Shown here: positions 7,533 to 15,635 of the stretch, piece after piece
Layout: each line of letters opens with the position of its first letter
How positions within the stretch are numbered: position 1 is the stretch's first letter
NCBI GenBank assembly: GCA_041397305.1
Contig: JAWKWX010000002.1
Span: forward strand, 186,001-250,000
Source of the DNA: TMP-24 sp041397305
Lineage (GTDB): Bacteria; Pseudomonadota; Alphaproteobacteria; Rhodobacterales; Rhodobacteraceae
Length of the DNA stretch: 64,000 bases
Reading direction: 5' to 3'
Program-made: the position numbers and the translations under genes
Notes under the pieces: generated by a model
Told to the model about the DNA's origin: nothing
The model's input: the letters and a program-made list of their open reading frames with translations, nothing else
Database searches by the model: none

Positions 7533-7816
7533 TCTTCGGCGTCCGTGGAAAGAATGCGCGCACGCTCCAGCTCGGTCGCACGCAGGAAAACATCATCTCG
7601 ACCCAGAAGCGGGAACACAGTCGGAAACCCGACGAGCAGTACGCGCTGATCGAGGGGTGCAGCCACGGCCTAAGACTGGAGATGTTCGCCCGGGGGCCGC
7701 GCGTCGGCTGGACTGTATGGGGCAATCAGGCGGATGAGTATGTGCCGACCTGGGACACATACGCAAACCACTCGCAGGCGGAAGTCGTTGCCTTCAAGCG
7801 CCGCCAGACCAGTTGA
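7533..7816 (+). pseudogene. C-terminal remnant of an MT-A70 family adenine DNA methyltransferase
   Basis: Directly after the endonuclease stop codon, in another frame, about 94 codons encode the C-terminal part of an MT-A70 (N6-adenine) methyltransferase. It begins FGVRGKNARTLQLGR, then has KREHSRKPDEQY near 7610-7645, GLRLEMFARG, and WTVWGNQADEY before a normal TGA at 7814-7816. The N-terminal half with the DPPW catalytic motif is absent: no related sequence is visible upstream of the island. No start codon or ribosome site precedes the fragment. It is read as the stump of a methylase gene whose front was lost or replaced when the neighbouring genes arrived. Confidence 0.85.
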
Positions 7817-7883
7817 CCTCGCTCCAGCGGCACTAACGCAGCGATTACTCTCGACGCCGCTGCGAAAAGTACGGGCAATGCGG

Positions 7884-7912
7884 TTGACTTGGGCCGACCA
7901 TGCATCTATGGA
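7884..7912 (+). promoter_or_regulatory. Sigma-70 type promoter of rpmH
   Basis: TTGACT (7884-7889), a 17-base spacer, and TATGGA (7907-7912), placed 67 bases before the rpmH start. The match to the -35/-10 consensus and the position before a highly expressed gene support it; the start of transcription is inferred. Confidence 0.65.
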
Positions 7913-7979
7913 CCGGGCTTCGAATGAAAGGCCTTCGAATCCCTTCCGGGTTTGGGCCCGATGAGCCGGAGCAAGAAAA

Positions 7980-8114
7980 ATGAAACGCACCTATCAACCG
8001 TCGAACCTGGTTCGCGCCCGCCGCCACGGCTTCCGCGCGCGCATGGCGACCAAGGGCGGCCGCAAGGTGCTGAACGCCCGCCGCGCCCGTGGCCGCAAGG
8101 TCCTGTCGGCGTAA
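7980..8114 (+). CDS. rpmH: 50S ribosomal protein L34
   Basis: Forty-four residues, beginning MKRTYQPSNLVRARRHGF and ending RGRKVLSA, the standard length and sequence for bacterial L34, a small basic protein of the large subunit. GGAG lies 9 bases upstream of the ATG. It heads the conserved rpmH-rnpA-yidD cluster. Unlike in many bacteria, no dnaA gene or recognisable replication origin lies next to it here. Confidence 0.97.
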   Translation: MKRTYQPSNLVRARRHGFRARMATKGGRKVLNARRARGRKVLSA

Positions 8115-8143
8115 GTTCACCGATACACGGCCCGGTATTGTGC

Positions 8144-8575
8144 ATGACACCGCCGGAGGCTCCCGCGACTGGCCCTGACGGGCCGGAGGCGGCCAAGCCC
8201 CCGGCGGTTTGCGTTCGTCTGGAGGTTCTGAGAAACCGCTCCGACTTCCTCAGGGCGGCACAGGCCAGGCGGCAATCGGCGGGCAGTTTCCTGTTGCAGG
8301 CCCGTCGCCGTGGCCCCGATGAGGTCGAAGGCGAGGTCGCGGGCACGCTGATCCGCGTCGGCTTCACCTGTTCGAAGAAGGTCGGCAACGCCGTCGCCCG
8401 CAACCGCGCCAAACGCCGCCTGCGCGAGGTCGCCCGCGCGATCCTGCCGGAAGCCGGACGCCCCGGCTGGGACTATGTGCTGATCGGTCGCCCCGGCGTC
8501 ACCGCCGAACGCGACTTCGCGCTGCTTCTGTCCGACCTGCGGACCGCGCTCGCGCAGGTCCACCGCAAGCCATGA
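8144..8575 (+). CDS. rnpA: Ribonuclease P protein component
   Basis: Protein subunit of RNase P, which matures the 5' ends of tRNAs. The 143-residue product has a non-conserved N-terminal extension of about 25 residues, then VLRNRSDFLRAA and the RNR signature region VGNAVARNRAKRRLREV near residue 88, which contacts the catalytic RNA. The ATG at 8144 is 29 bases after rpmH. The stop overlaps the yidD start (ATGA), indicating co-translation. Confidence 0.95.
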   Translation: MTPPEAPATGPDGPEAAKPPAVCVRLEVLRNRSDFLRAAQARRQSAGSFLLQARRRGPDEVEGEVAGTLIRVGFTCSKKVGNAVARNRAKRRLREVARAILPEAGRPGWDYVLIGRPGVTAERDFALLLSDLRTALAQVHRKP

Positions 8576-8802
8576 GCCCGCTTGCCCACGTTCTCGCCCT
8601 GCCCGTCCGGGCCTACCGGCTGCTCTTCTCGCCCTGGGTCGGGCACAATTGCCGCTATCAGCCCACCTGTTCGGCCTACGCTCTGGAGGCGCTGGAACGA
8701 TATGGCGCGGTGAAGGGCGGCTGGCTCGCGCTCCGCCGGATCGGCCGCTGCCATCCCTGGGGCGGATCGGGGCACGATCCGGTCCCGCCCGGGCAGGAGT
8801 GA
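8572..8802 (+). CDS. yidD: Membrane protein insertion efficiency factor YidD
   Basis: Small (76-residue) membrane-associated protein that helps YidC-dependent insertion. The family core is clear: YRLLFSPWVGHNCRYQPTCS near 15-34 and GWLALRRIGRCHPWGGSGHDPVP near 49. The ATG overlaps the rnpA stop. It belongs to the rpmH-rnpA-yidD-yidC neighbourhood common in bacteria; here yidC follows 2.8 kb downstream after two intervening genes. Confidence 0.95.
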   Translation: MSPLAHVLALPVRAYRLLFSPWVGHNCRYQPTCSAYALEALERYGAVKGGWLALRRIGRCHPWGGSGHDPVPPGQE

Positions 8803-8862
8803 GGGGCGCCTGCCCCTTCGGGACGATTGCGGAACGGGCCTGCATCTGCGATAGGCATCGCC

Positions 8863-9738
8863 ATGCTCGACGATCCCGACGATATCCATCCGCTCTTCCA
8901 CGGCGCGCCTTCCTCGACCGAGTTCAGGAAGCTCCGGAAGCGTATCGTGCGCGAGGTGCGGGACGCGATCGAGACCTACGGGATGATCGAACGCGGCACA
9001 CGCTGGCTTGTCTGCCTGTCGGGCGGCAAGGACAGCTATACGCTGCTGGCCGCTTTGACCGAGTTGAAATGGCGCGGGCTTCTGCCGGTCGATCTCTTGG
9101 CCTGCAACCTCGATCAGGGGCAGCCGGGCTTTCCGGCGACGGTGCTGCCCGAATTCCTGACAAAGATGGGCGTGCCGCACCGGATCGACTATCAGGATAC
9201 CTATTCGGTCGTGACATCGAAGATCGCGCCGGGCGGCACGATGTGTTCGCTCTGCTCGCGGCTGAGGCGCGGCAACCTCTACCGGATCGCGCGGGAAGAA
9301 GGCTGCAGCGCGGTGGTTCTGGGCCACCATCGCGACGACATCCTGGAAACCTTCTTCATGAACCTCTTCCACGGCGGGCGGCTTGCCACCATGCCGCCGA
9401 AGCTTCTGAACGAGGATGGCGATCTTTTCGTCTACCGCCCGCTCGCCTTCGTGGCCGAGGCGGATTGCGAGCGCTTCGCGAGGGCGATGAACTATCCGAT
9501 CATCCCCTGCGACCTTTGCGGCAGTCAGGAAGGCCTGCAGCGCGCGCAGGTCAAGAAGCTTCTGAACGAATGGGAGGCGCGCAGCCCCGGCCGCCGTCAG
9601 GTGATGTTCCGCGCGCTCCTGAACGCCCGGCCCTCGCACCTGCCCGACCCGAAACTCTTCGACTTCCTGGGCCTGGCGCCCGGCAGGCCGCAAGGCGCGG
9701 GTCCGGACGCGCCACCGAGGCTTTCGGACAGCGATTAA
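8863..9738 (+). CDS. ttcA: tRNA 2-thiocytidine biosynthesis protein TtcA
   Basis: Enzyme that thiolates cytidine 32 of certain tRNAs using ATP and an iron-sulfur cluster. The 291-residue sequence has the PP-loop CLSGGKDSYTLL near residue 52, cluster ligands in MCSLCSRLRRG near 127, and the third cysteine in PCDLCGSQ near 216. The region VVLGHHRDDILETFFMNLF is typical of the family. The ATG at 8863 (MLDDPDDIHPLF) is chosen; an upstream in-frame TTG at 8827 is less likely. Confidence 0.93.
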   Translation: MLDDPDDIHPLFHGAPSSTEFRKLRKRIVREVRDAIETYGMIERGTRWLVCLSGGKDSYTLLAALTELKWRGLLPVDLLACNLDQGQPGFPATVLPEFLTKMGVPHRIDYQDTYSVVTSKIAPGGTMCSLCSRLRRGNLYRIAREEGCSAVVLGHHRDDILETFFMNLFHGGRLATMPPKLLNEDGDLFVYRPLAFVAEADCERFARAMNYPIIPCDLCGSQEGLQRAQVKKLLNEWEARSPGRRQVMFRALLNARPSHLPDPKLFDFLGLAPGRPQGAGPDAPPRLSDSD

Positions 9739-9806
9739 CTTCGTGGTCACTTCGTTCTGCTTAGGTTCTCCTCAGGGCCGGGTCGGCCTCAGAGGAAGGG
9801 AAACCC

Positions 9807-11363
9807 ATGCTGCGACCGTTGCTGCCGACGCGTGATGGGATGGCAGCCGGGTTCAAGCGCCTGTGGCGCCCCGCCTACATGGGTCTGGCGCCCGCCACAT
9901 TGCTGGCCTGGCTGTGGTTCGGGGCGGAAGGGGCGACCATACTCCTTGTCGCGGCCCTCCCGATCGCCCTTGCAACCAGACCCGAGTCGGCATCCGGCAC
10001 CCGCAGCCCCGCACCGCCGGAACATGAACCGCGCGACGCGCTGAGCGGCCTCGTCCTGCGCGCCCGCGCCGAACAGGCGTTGCAGACCGTCCTGGCCCAC
10101 GCCGCCACGACCGGCAAAAGCACCGCCTGCCTTGTCGTCGTGCTGGATGACGCCCGCCTGATCGTCGAGCGTCACGGTCAGGCAGCACATGATCAGGCGA
10201 TACGGCGCGTGGCCGAAAGGCTTCGGGTGACCATGCGCCAGCATGATACGGTGGCGCGCCTCGAAGGCGACCGGTTCGCGCTGGCGCTCGGGCCGATGCG
10301 GCGGGCGGACCTCGAAACCCTGATCCAGATCGCCGCGCGCGCCCAGGCGGCGGTGCAGGAGCCGATGTCGATCGATGCGATGACGCTTTATGTTTCCTGC
10401 TCGATCGGGCTCTGCCTGCCCGGCCGGATCGTGGAGCCCACAGGTACCGCACTGCTGGCCGCGGCAGAGCTTGCCGCCGATGACGCCTGGCGCAACGGCC
10501 CGTCGGCGATCCGCGCCTTTTCGCAGGAAATCGCCGCGCATGCCGAACATCGCCAGTCGCTGCGCGACCAGATCGAGTTCGCGCTCGATCACGGCCAGAT
10601 CGTCGCCCATTTCCAACCGCAGTTGTCGACCGATACGGGCCAGGTATCGGGGTTCGAGGCGCTCGCGCGCTGGAAACATCCCGAACGCGGCCTGCTGCCG
10701 CCCGGCGAGTTCCTGTCTGCCCTCACCTCCAGCGGGCTTGCCGCGCGGCTGGGCGAGGTCATCCTCTTTCAGGCGCTCAACGCGCTTCGGGCCTGGGACC
10801 GGGCGGGATACCGGGTGCCGAACGTCGCGGTCAATTTCTGCCGCGAAGAACTGAGAAACCCCAAACTTGTCGACAAGCTGAAATGGGAACTCGACCGGTT
10901 CGATCTCGACGCCGGGCGCCTGACGATAGAGATCCTCGAAACCGTGGTGGCCGAGACGGAAAACGACATGGTCGTGCGCAATATCGCGGCGCTTGCCGGC
11001 CTTGGCTGCGGCATCGACCTTGACGATTTCGGCACCGGCCACGCCTCGATCACCTCTATCCGCCGGTTCACCGTCAGCCGGCTGAAGATCGACCGCTCGT
11101 TCGTGACCCGCGTCGATTGCGACCCGACGCAACAGCGGATGGTCGCGGCGATCCTGTCGATGGCCGAGCAGCTGTCGCTTGAGACCCTGGCCGAGGGGGT
11201 CGAGACCGTGGGCGAACATGCGATGCTCGCCCAGCTGGGCTGCGGCCATGTGCAGGGCTATGCGATCGCCCGGCCGATGCCGTTCGACGAGACCATCGCC
11301 TGGCTTGAGCGGCACCGGGCAAAACTCGATGCGACGCCGCATCTTGGGCGCAGGACCGGCTAG
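9807..11363 (+). CDS. Cyclic-di-GMP phosphodiesterase with degenerate GGDEF and intact EAL domain
   Basis: Membrane signalling protein of 518 residues. Two hydrophobic helices (about 22-55) precede a GGDEF-like domain whose active-site motif reads LEGDRFAL instead of GGDEF, so it should not make cyclic-di-GMP. The EAL domain from about 245 looks catalytic: GFEALARWKHPERG, the metal-binding NFCREELRNP, DLDDFGTGHASI, KIDRSFV, LAEGVET and QGY are all present. It therefore probably degrades cyclic-di-GMP, lowering a signal that favours attachment. The GGDEF remnant may sense GTP or act as a linker. It stands alone between ttcA and yidC. Confidence 0.9.
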   Translation: MLRPLLPTRDGMAAGFKRLWRPAYMGLAPATLLAWLWFGAEGATILLVAALPIALATRPESASGTRSPAPPEHEPRDALSGLVLRARAEQALQTVLAHAATTGKSTACLVVVLDDARLIVERHGQAAHDQAIRRVAERLRVTMRQHDTVARLEGDRFALALGPMRRADLETLIQIAARAQAAVQEPMSIDAMTLYVSCSIGLCLPGRIVEPTGTALLAAAELAADDAWRNGPSAIRAFSQEIAAHAEHRQSLRDQIEFALDHGQIVAHFQPQLSTDTGQVSGFEALARWKHPERGLLPPGEFLSALTSSGLAARLGEVILFQALNALRAWDRAGYRVPNVAVNFCREELRNPKLVDKLKWELDRFDLDAGRLTIEILETVVAETENDMVVRNIAALAGLGCGIDLDDFGTGHASITSIRRFTVSRLKIDRSFVTRVDCDPTQQRMVAAILSMAEQLSLETLAEGVETVGEHAMLAQLGCGHVQGYAIARPMPFDETIAWLERHRAKLDATPHLGRRTG

Positions 11364-11563
11364 GCGGGCCGCGGTGCGCGGCCGCGCTTGCGCTCCGGGA
11401 ACGCGGGACCGAACGTGATTGCAGGGTCAGAAGCACCGCAAATCCACCTGCCCCGGCGTTTCCGGGGCGGCCCCGGGGTCCGATTGCCGCAAAAGACCTT
11501 GACCTTTCGCCGCCCCTTCTGTTGAACCGGCCTGATCTTGGTTTCGACGGGTGGTAGGTCCTG

Positions 11564-13375
11564 ATGGACGATCAGAACAAGAATCTCATTCTGGCGACGG
11601 TGCTCTCCTTTGTGGTGATCCTCGTCTGGTACACGGTCTTCGCGCCGCCACCTGGCACAGACCTGACCGCGCCGCCCCCCGCGGCGAGCCAGCAGACGAG
11701 TGCCGATCAGGTCGCCACCGCGCCAGCCGAGACGGCGCCCGCCGCTTCGACCGGCCAGATCGACCCCAGGACCGCGCCCCGCGTCGCGATCGACACGCCG
11801 CGCCTGCAGGGGACCATCTCGCTCGTCGGCGGCCGGATCGACGACCTGTCGCTGAAGGATTACCGCGAAACGCTGGCCGCGGATTCGCCGATCGTCCGGC
11901 TTCTGAGCTACCCGGGCGCCGAGAATGTGGTCGATGCCGAAAACTATTATGCGACCTGGGGCTGGCAGGGTGCCGAGGGCAGCGGACAGGTTGCATTGCC
12001 CGGCGATGCCGCGACCTGGACCCTGGAAAAGGGAACGAAGCTCACGCCGGAAACCCCTGTGACGCTTGCCTGGGACAATGGCGCGGGCCTGATCTTCCGT
12101 CGTGAGATCGCCATCGACGCCAATTACATGTTCACCGTCACGCAATCGGTCGAGAACAATAGCGGAGCCGCCGTGCGGCTCGCGCCCTATGGCCTGGTGC
12201 TGCGCGAGGGCGCGCCCAAGACGCCCACGACCTACGTGCTTCACCAGGGCTCGATCGGCATGGCCGACGGCCAGCTGCACGACCTGACCTTCAAGAAGAT
12301 GACCAAGCTTGATGCCGACCCGGTCGCCGGACAGGCGGATGTGGTCGATGTGACCTCTGGCGGCTGGATCGGCCTGACTGACAAATACTGGATGACGACG
12401 CTCATCCCCGAGCCGGGCCAGCCCTTCCGTCTTCTGGCCAAATATGCGGCGAACAAGGACGATTACATCACCTCCGCCCAGCTTCCGGTGATCGAGATCG
12501 CCGCGGGCGCCACCGGCACGTCCTCGACCCGTCTTTTCGCGGGCGCCAAAGAATGGGAAACGATCCGCGCCTACGAAAAGGATCTGAACATCGCCGGTTT
12601 CGTCGATTCGATCGACTGGGGCTGGTTCTTCTTCCTCACCAAGCCGATGTTCTGGCTTCTGCATCACCTGCACGGCCTGATCGGCAACATGGGCTTTGCG
12701 ATCATCGCGTTGACCTTCGTGATCAAGACGCTCGTCTTCCCGCTGGCGCGCAAATCCTACATTTCGATGGCGAAGATGAAGGAACTTCAGCCCGAGATGG
12801 AAAAGCTGAAGGCCGAAGCCGGCGATGACCGCCAGAAGATGCAGCAAGGCATGATGGCGCTTTACAAGAAGGAAAAGGTCAACCCGGCTTCGGGCTGCCT
12901 GCCGATCCTGATCCAGATTCCGATCTTCTATTCGCTCTACAAGGTGATCTACGTCACGCTCGAACTCAGGCAGGCGCCGTTCGTCGGCTGGCTGCGCGAC
13001 CTTTCGGCGCCCGATCCATCGTCGATCCTCAATCTCTTCGGCGCGCTGCCGTGGGCGGCCCCGGAACATGGCTCGTTCCTCGCCATCCTGTCGCTCGGCG
13101 TGCTGCCGATCCTTCTCGGTATCTCGATGTGGTTCCAGCAGAAGCTGAACCCCGCACCGACCGATCCGACCCAGGCCGCGGTCTTCGCCTGGATGCCCTG
13201 GATCTTCATGTTCATGCTCGGATCGTTCGCGTCCGGCCTCGTCCTCTACTGGATCACCAACAACACGATCACCTTCATCCAGCAGTACACGATCATGGCG
13301 ATGCACGGGAAACGGCCCGACATCTTCGGCAATATCCGTTCGAGCTTCAAGCGCAACGACCCGGCGGCGAAATGA
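11564..13375 (+). CDS. yidC: Membrane protein insertase YidC
   Basis: Oxa1/YidC insertase that places membrane proteins with or without SecYEG, 603 residues. An N-terminal anchor (LILATVLSFVVILVWYTVF, 8-26) is followed by a large periplasmic beta-sandwich of about 330 residues. The conserved core comes next: GWFFFLTKPMFWLLHHLHG near 350, then NPASGCLPILIQIPIFYSLYK near 443 and further helices ending in VLYWITNNTITFIQQ. The length fits Gram-negative YidC. The downstream MOSC gene begins inside its last codons (ATGA). Confidence 0.97.
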   Translation: MDDQNKNLILATVLSFVVILVWYTVFAPPPGTDLTAPPPAASQQTSADQVATAPAETAPAASTGQIDPRTAPRVAIDTPRLQGTISLVGGRIDDLSLKDYRETLAADSPIVRLLSYPGAENVVDAENYYATWGWQGAEGSGQVALPGDAATWTLEKGTKLTPETPVTLAWDNGAGLIFRREIAIDANYMFTVTQSVENNSGAAVRLAPYGLVLREGAPKTPTTYVLHQGSIGMADGQLHDLTFKKMTKLDADPVAGQADVVDVTSGGWIGLTDKYWMTTLIPEPGQPFRLLAKYAANKDDYITSAQLPVIEIAAGATGTSSTRLFAGAKEWETIRAYEKDLNIAGFVDSIDWGWFFFLTKPMFWLLHHLHGLIGNMGFAIIALTFVIKTLVFPLARKSYISMAKMKELQPEMEKLKAEAGDDRQKMQQGMMALYKKEKVNPASGCLPILIQIPIFYSLYKVIYVTLELRQAPFVGWLRDLSAPDPSSILNLFGALPWAAPEHGSFLAILSLGVLPILLGISMWFQQKLNPAPTDPTQAAVFAWMPWIFMFMLGSFASGLVLYWITNNTITFIQQYTIMAMHGKRPDIFGNIRSSFKRNDPAAK

Positions 13376-14127
13376 ACGCCAGCGTCGCCGCCCTTCAGCG
13401 CCATCCGCTGAAATCGCACGGACGCGAGGCGCTTGCGTCCGTCGTGCTGTCGCCGGGCCATGGCATGCCCTGGGACCGCCAGTGGGCGGTGGCGCATGAG
13501 GCGGCGAAGATCACCGAGGGCGCGTGGGCGCCCTGCCAGAATTTCTCGCGCGGGTCGAAGGCACCCAAGCTCATGGCGATCGAGGCGCGCCTCGATGAGT
13601 CGACCGGAGAGTTGACGCTTACCCACCCCGAACGCCCGACCATCCGTTTCCGTCCCGATGTGGCGGACGAGGCTGCGCGCTTTCTGGATTGGGTCCTGCC
13701 GATTTCGCCTGCCGACCGCGCGCTGCCAGCCCATCTCTATTCCGTTCCGGGGCGCGGCATGACCGATACCGATTATCCGTCGGTCTCACTGATCTCGCTC
13801 GCCTCGAACCGGGCACTCGGCGCCGCGATGGGCACCGACCTGTCGCCCAAGCGCTGGCGCGCGAATATCTGGGCCGAGGGGCTGGAGCCCTTCTGCGAGC
13901 CCGATCTCGTCGGGCACCGCCTGCGTGTGGGCGAAGTCCTGCTCGATATCGTCGAGCCGATCGAGCGCTGCCTCGCGACAACGACCAATCCCGAAACCGG
14001 CGTCCGCGACGCCGACACGCTCGGCGCGCTCAACGCCCGCTTCGGCCACAAGAACTTCGGCCTTTACGCCAAGGTGATCAAGGGCGGCACGATCCGGGAG
14101 GGCGACCAGATCGCGATCCTGCCATGA
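13372..14127 (+). CDS. MOSC domain-containing protein
   Basis: Predicted molybdenum-cofactor-sulfurase C-terminal (MOSC) domain protein, 251 residues. It starts with an MOSC N-terminal beta-barrel-like segment (ASVAALQRHPLKSHGRE), and the MOSC core holds the conserved Cys in PIERCLATTTNPETG near residue 200, thought to carry sulfur or bind a molybdenum cofactor. Its ATG overlaps the yidC stop and its TGA overlaps the engB start, so yidC-MOSC-engB is one coupled set. The exact reaction is unknown; relatives act in reduction of N-hydroxylated compounds or in sulfur transfer. Confidence 0.88.
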   Translation: MNASVAALQRHPLKSHGREALASVVLSPGHGMPWDRQWAVAHEAAKITEGAWAPCQNFSRGSKAPKLMAIEARLDESTGELTLTHPERPTIRFRPDVADEAARFLDWVLPISPADRALPAHLYSVPGRGMTDTDYPSVSLISLASNRALGAAMGTDLSPKRWRANIWAEGLEPFCEPDLVGHRLRVGEVLLDIVEPIERCLATTTNPETGVRDADTLGALNARFGHKNFGLYAKVIKGGTIREGDQIAILP

Positions 14128-14774
14128 TCCAGCCCTTTCCCTTCACGGAAGAGCCGGGCGCAGAGGCGCGCGAACGCGGCCGGTTGCTCTTGACCGGCCA
14201 GGTGGAATTCCTGAAAGGCGCGGTCGACATGAGCCATCTTCCCCCCGCCGACCGGGTGGAAATCTGCTTTGCCGGCCGCTCGAATGTCGGGAAATCCAGC
14301 CTGATCAACGCCCTGACCGGCCGTCGCAACCTGGCGCGCGCGTCGAACACCCCCGGCCGGACGCAGGAGATCAACTATTTCACCGCTGGCGAAAGCCATT
14401 ACCTTGTCGACTTGCCCGGCTATGGCTTTGCCGAGGCGCCGAAGCCGATCGTCGAGAAATGGCAGCGGCTTCTGAAAGCCTATCTCGCCGGGCGCCCGAC
14501 CCTGCGCCGGGTCTTCGTTCTGGTCGACTGCCGCCACGGGATCAAGTCGGTGGACGAGGAAATCCTGACCCTGCTCGACCGGTCCGCCGTGACCTTCCAG
14601 ACGGTGCTGACCAAGGCCGACAAGGTCAAGGCATCCGACCGCGACACGATCTTCGCCCAGGTGCGCGCCGCGCTGCAAAAGCACCCCGCCGCCTTCCCGG
14701 AGATCATCCTGACCTCGTCCGAAAAAGGCGAGGGCATCGAGACACTTCGCGCGGTCATCGCCGACCTCGGTTGA
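14124..14774 (+). CDS. yihA: Ribosome biogenesis GTP-binding protein YihA/YsxC (EngB)
   Basis: Essential-type small GTPase for 50S ribosome assembly, 216 residues. G1 is GRSNVGKSS near residue 51, G2 around SNTPGRTQEINYF near 75, G3 DLPGYGFAE near 98, G4 LTKADKVK near 165, and G5 SSEKGEGI near 196. An N-terminal extension of about 40 residues precedes the G domain. The ATG overlaps the preceding stop (ATGA). Confidence 0.95.
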   Translation: MIQPFPFTEEPGAEARERGRLLLTGQVEFLKGAVDMSHLPPADRVEICFAGRSNVGKSSLINALTGRRNLARASNTPGRTQEINYFTAGESHYLVDLPGYGFAEAPKPIVEKWQRLLKAYLAGRPTLRRVFVLVDCRHGIKSVDEEILTLLDRSAVTFQTVLTKADKVKASDRDTIFAQVRAALQKHPAAFPEIILTSSEKGEGIETLRAVIADLG

Positions 14775-14793
14775 CGCCGGGAGAGCTTCGGCC

Positions 14794-15528
14794 TCAGACG
14801 TGCTGCCCCGCGTTCACCTCGATTTCCGTGCCAGTCACGTAGGACGACTGGTCCGAACAGAGAAACCAGATCACATCCGCCACTTCGGACGGCTGGCCAA
14901 GGCGACGCATCGGCAGCCCTTCGACGATCTTCTCGGTGCCGGGCGACAGGATCGAGGTTTCGATTTCCCCCGGCGCAATGGCGTTCACCCGCACGCCCAG
15001 AGGGCCGAAATCATGCGCCATCTCGCGCGTCAGCGCCTTGAGCGCTGCTTTCGATGTCGCATAGGCGGCGCCCGCGAAAGGATGGACACGGCTTCCGGCA
15101 ATCGAAGTGACATTCACCACCGCACCCTTCGCGGCGGAGAGTTCGTCCCGAAGGCCGCGCGCCAGTACGATGGGCGCGAAGAAGTTGACGTGAAACACCT
15201 TGCCCCAGTCGCGCAGGTCGGTGTCGATCGAGTTCAACCGGCCGCCCGCCGGCCCCTTGGGTGAAATCCCCGCATTGTTCACCAGGGCATCCAGCCGACC
15301 GTTCAGCTTGCCCCGGATCACGTCGAGCGCCGCCATGGTTGCGTTCGGGTCGGCGAGGTCGAGCTGGACATGGTTCTCCTCGCCGCCGGGCCAGGGGCAG
15401 CGCGGATCGAACGGCTGTCGCGAACAGGTCAGGACCCGCCAGCCCTCGCGCCCGAACCGCTTGACCGTCGCATGGCCGATCCCGCGCGAGGCGCCGGTCA
15501 AAAGAAGCGTTTTCTGCCCATCACCCAT
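14794..15528 (-). CDS. SDR family NAD(P)-dependent oxidoreductase
   Basis: Short-chain dehydrogenase/reductase of 244 residues with a Rossmann fold: cofactor motif TGASRGIGHATV near residue 11, NNAGISPKGPAGG near 87, catalytic Ser in NVTSIAGS near 140, and the YxxxK pair in YATSKAALKAL near 155. PGEIETSILSPGTE follows, as in the classical family. The ATG at 15528 is preceded by GGAGCAGG at good spacing. It is the only minus-strand gene between engB and the argB cluster and diverges from argB. The substrate cannot be told from sequence. Confidence 0.85.
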   Translation of the reverse strand: MGDGQKTLLLTGASRGIGHATVKRFGREGWRVLTCSRQPFDPRCPWPGGEENHVQLDLADPNATMAALDVIRGKLNGRLDALVNNAGISPKGPAGGRLNSIDTDLRDWGKVFHVNFFAPIVLARGLRDELSAAKGAVVNVTSIAGSRVHPFAGAAYATSKAALKALTREMAHDFGPLGVRVNAIAPGEIETSILSPGTEKIVEGLPMRRLGQPSEVADVIWFLCSDQSSYVTGTEIEVNAGQHV

Positions 15529-15635
15529 GATCCTGCTCCTTTTCCGCGACACCCTAGGCGAAATTCGCCCATTGGCAAGGCGGCCCTTGGCAGGGGTGCA
15601 CTCTGCGGCTAACACATCGACGACGGTGAGAGGGC

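Noticed and set aside
7884..8114. Replication origin near rpmH
   Set aside because: No dnaA, no cluster of DnaA-box-like repeats and no typical origin gene set nearby.
11360..13306. Long minus-strand open frame opposite yidC
   Set aside because: Low-complexity Arg/Asp/His-rich translation opposite a clear YidC; no ribosome site or family features.
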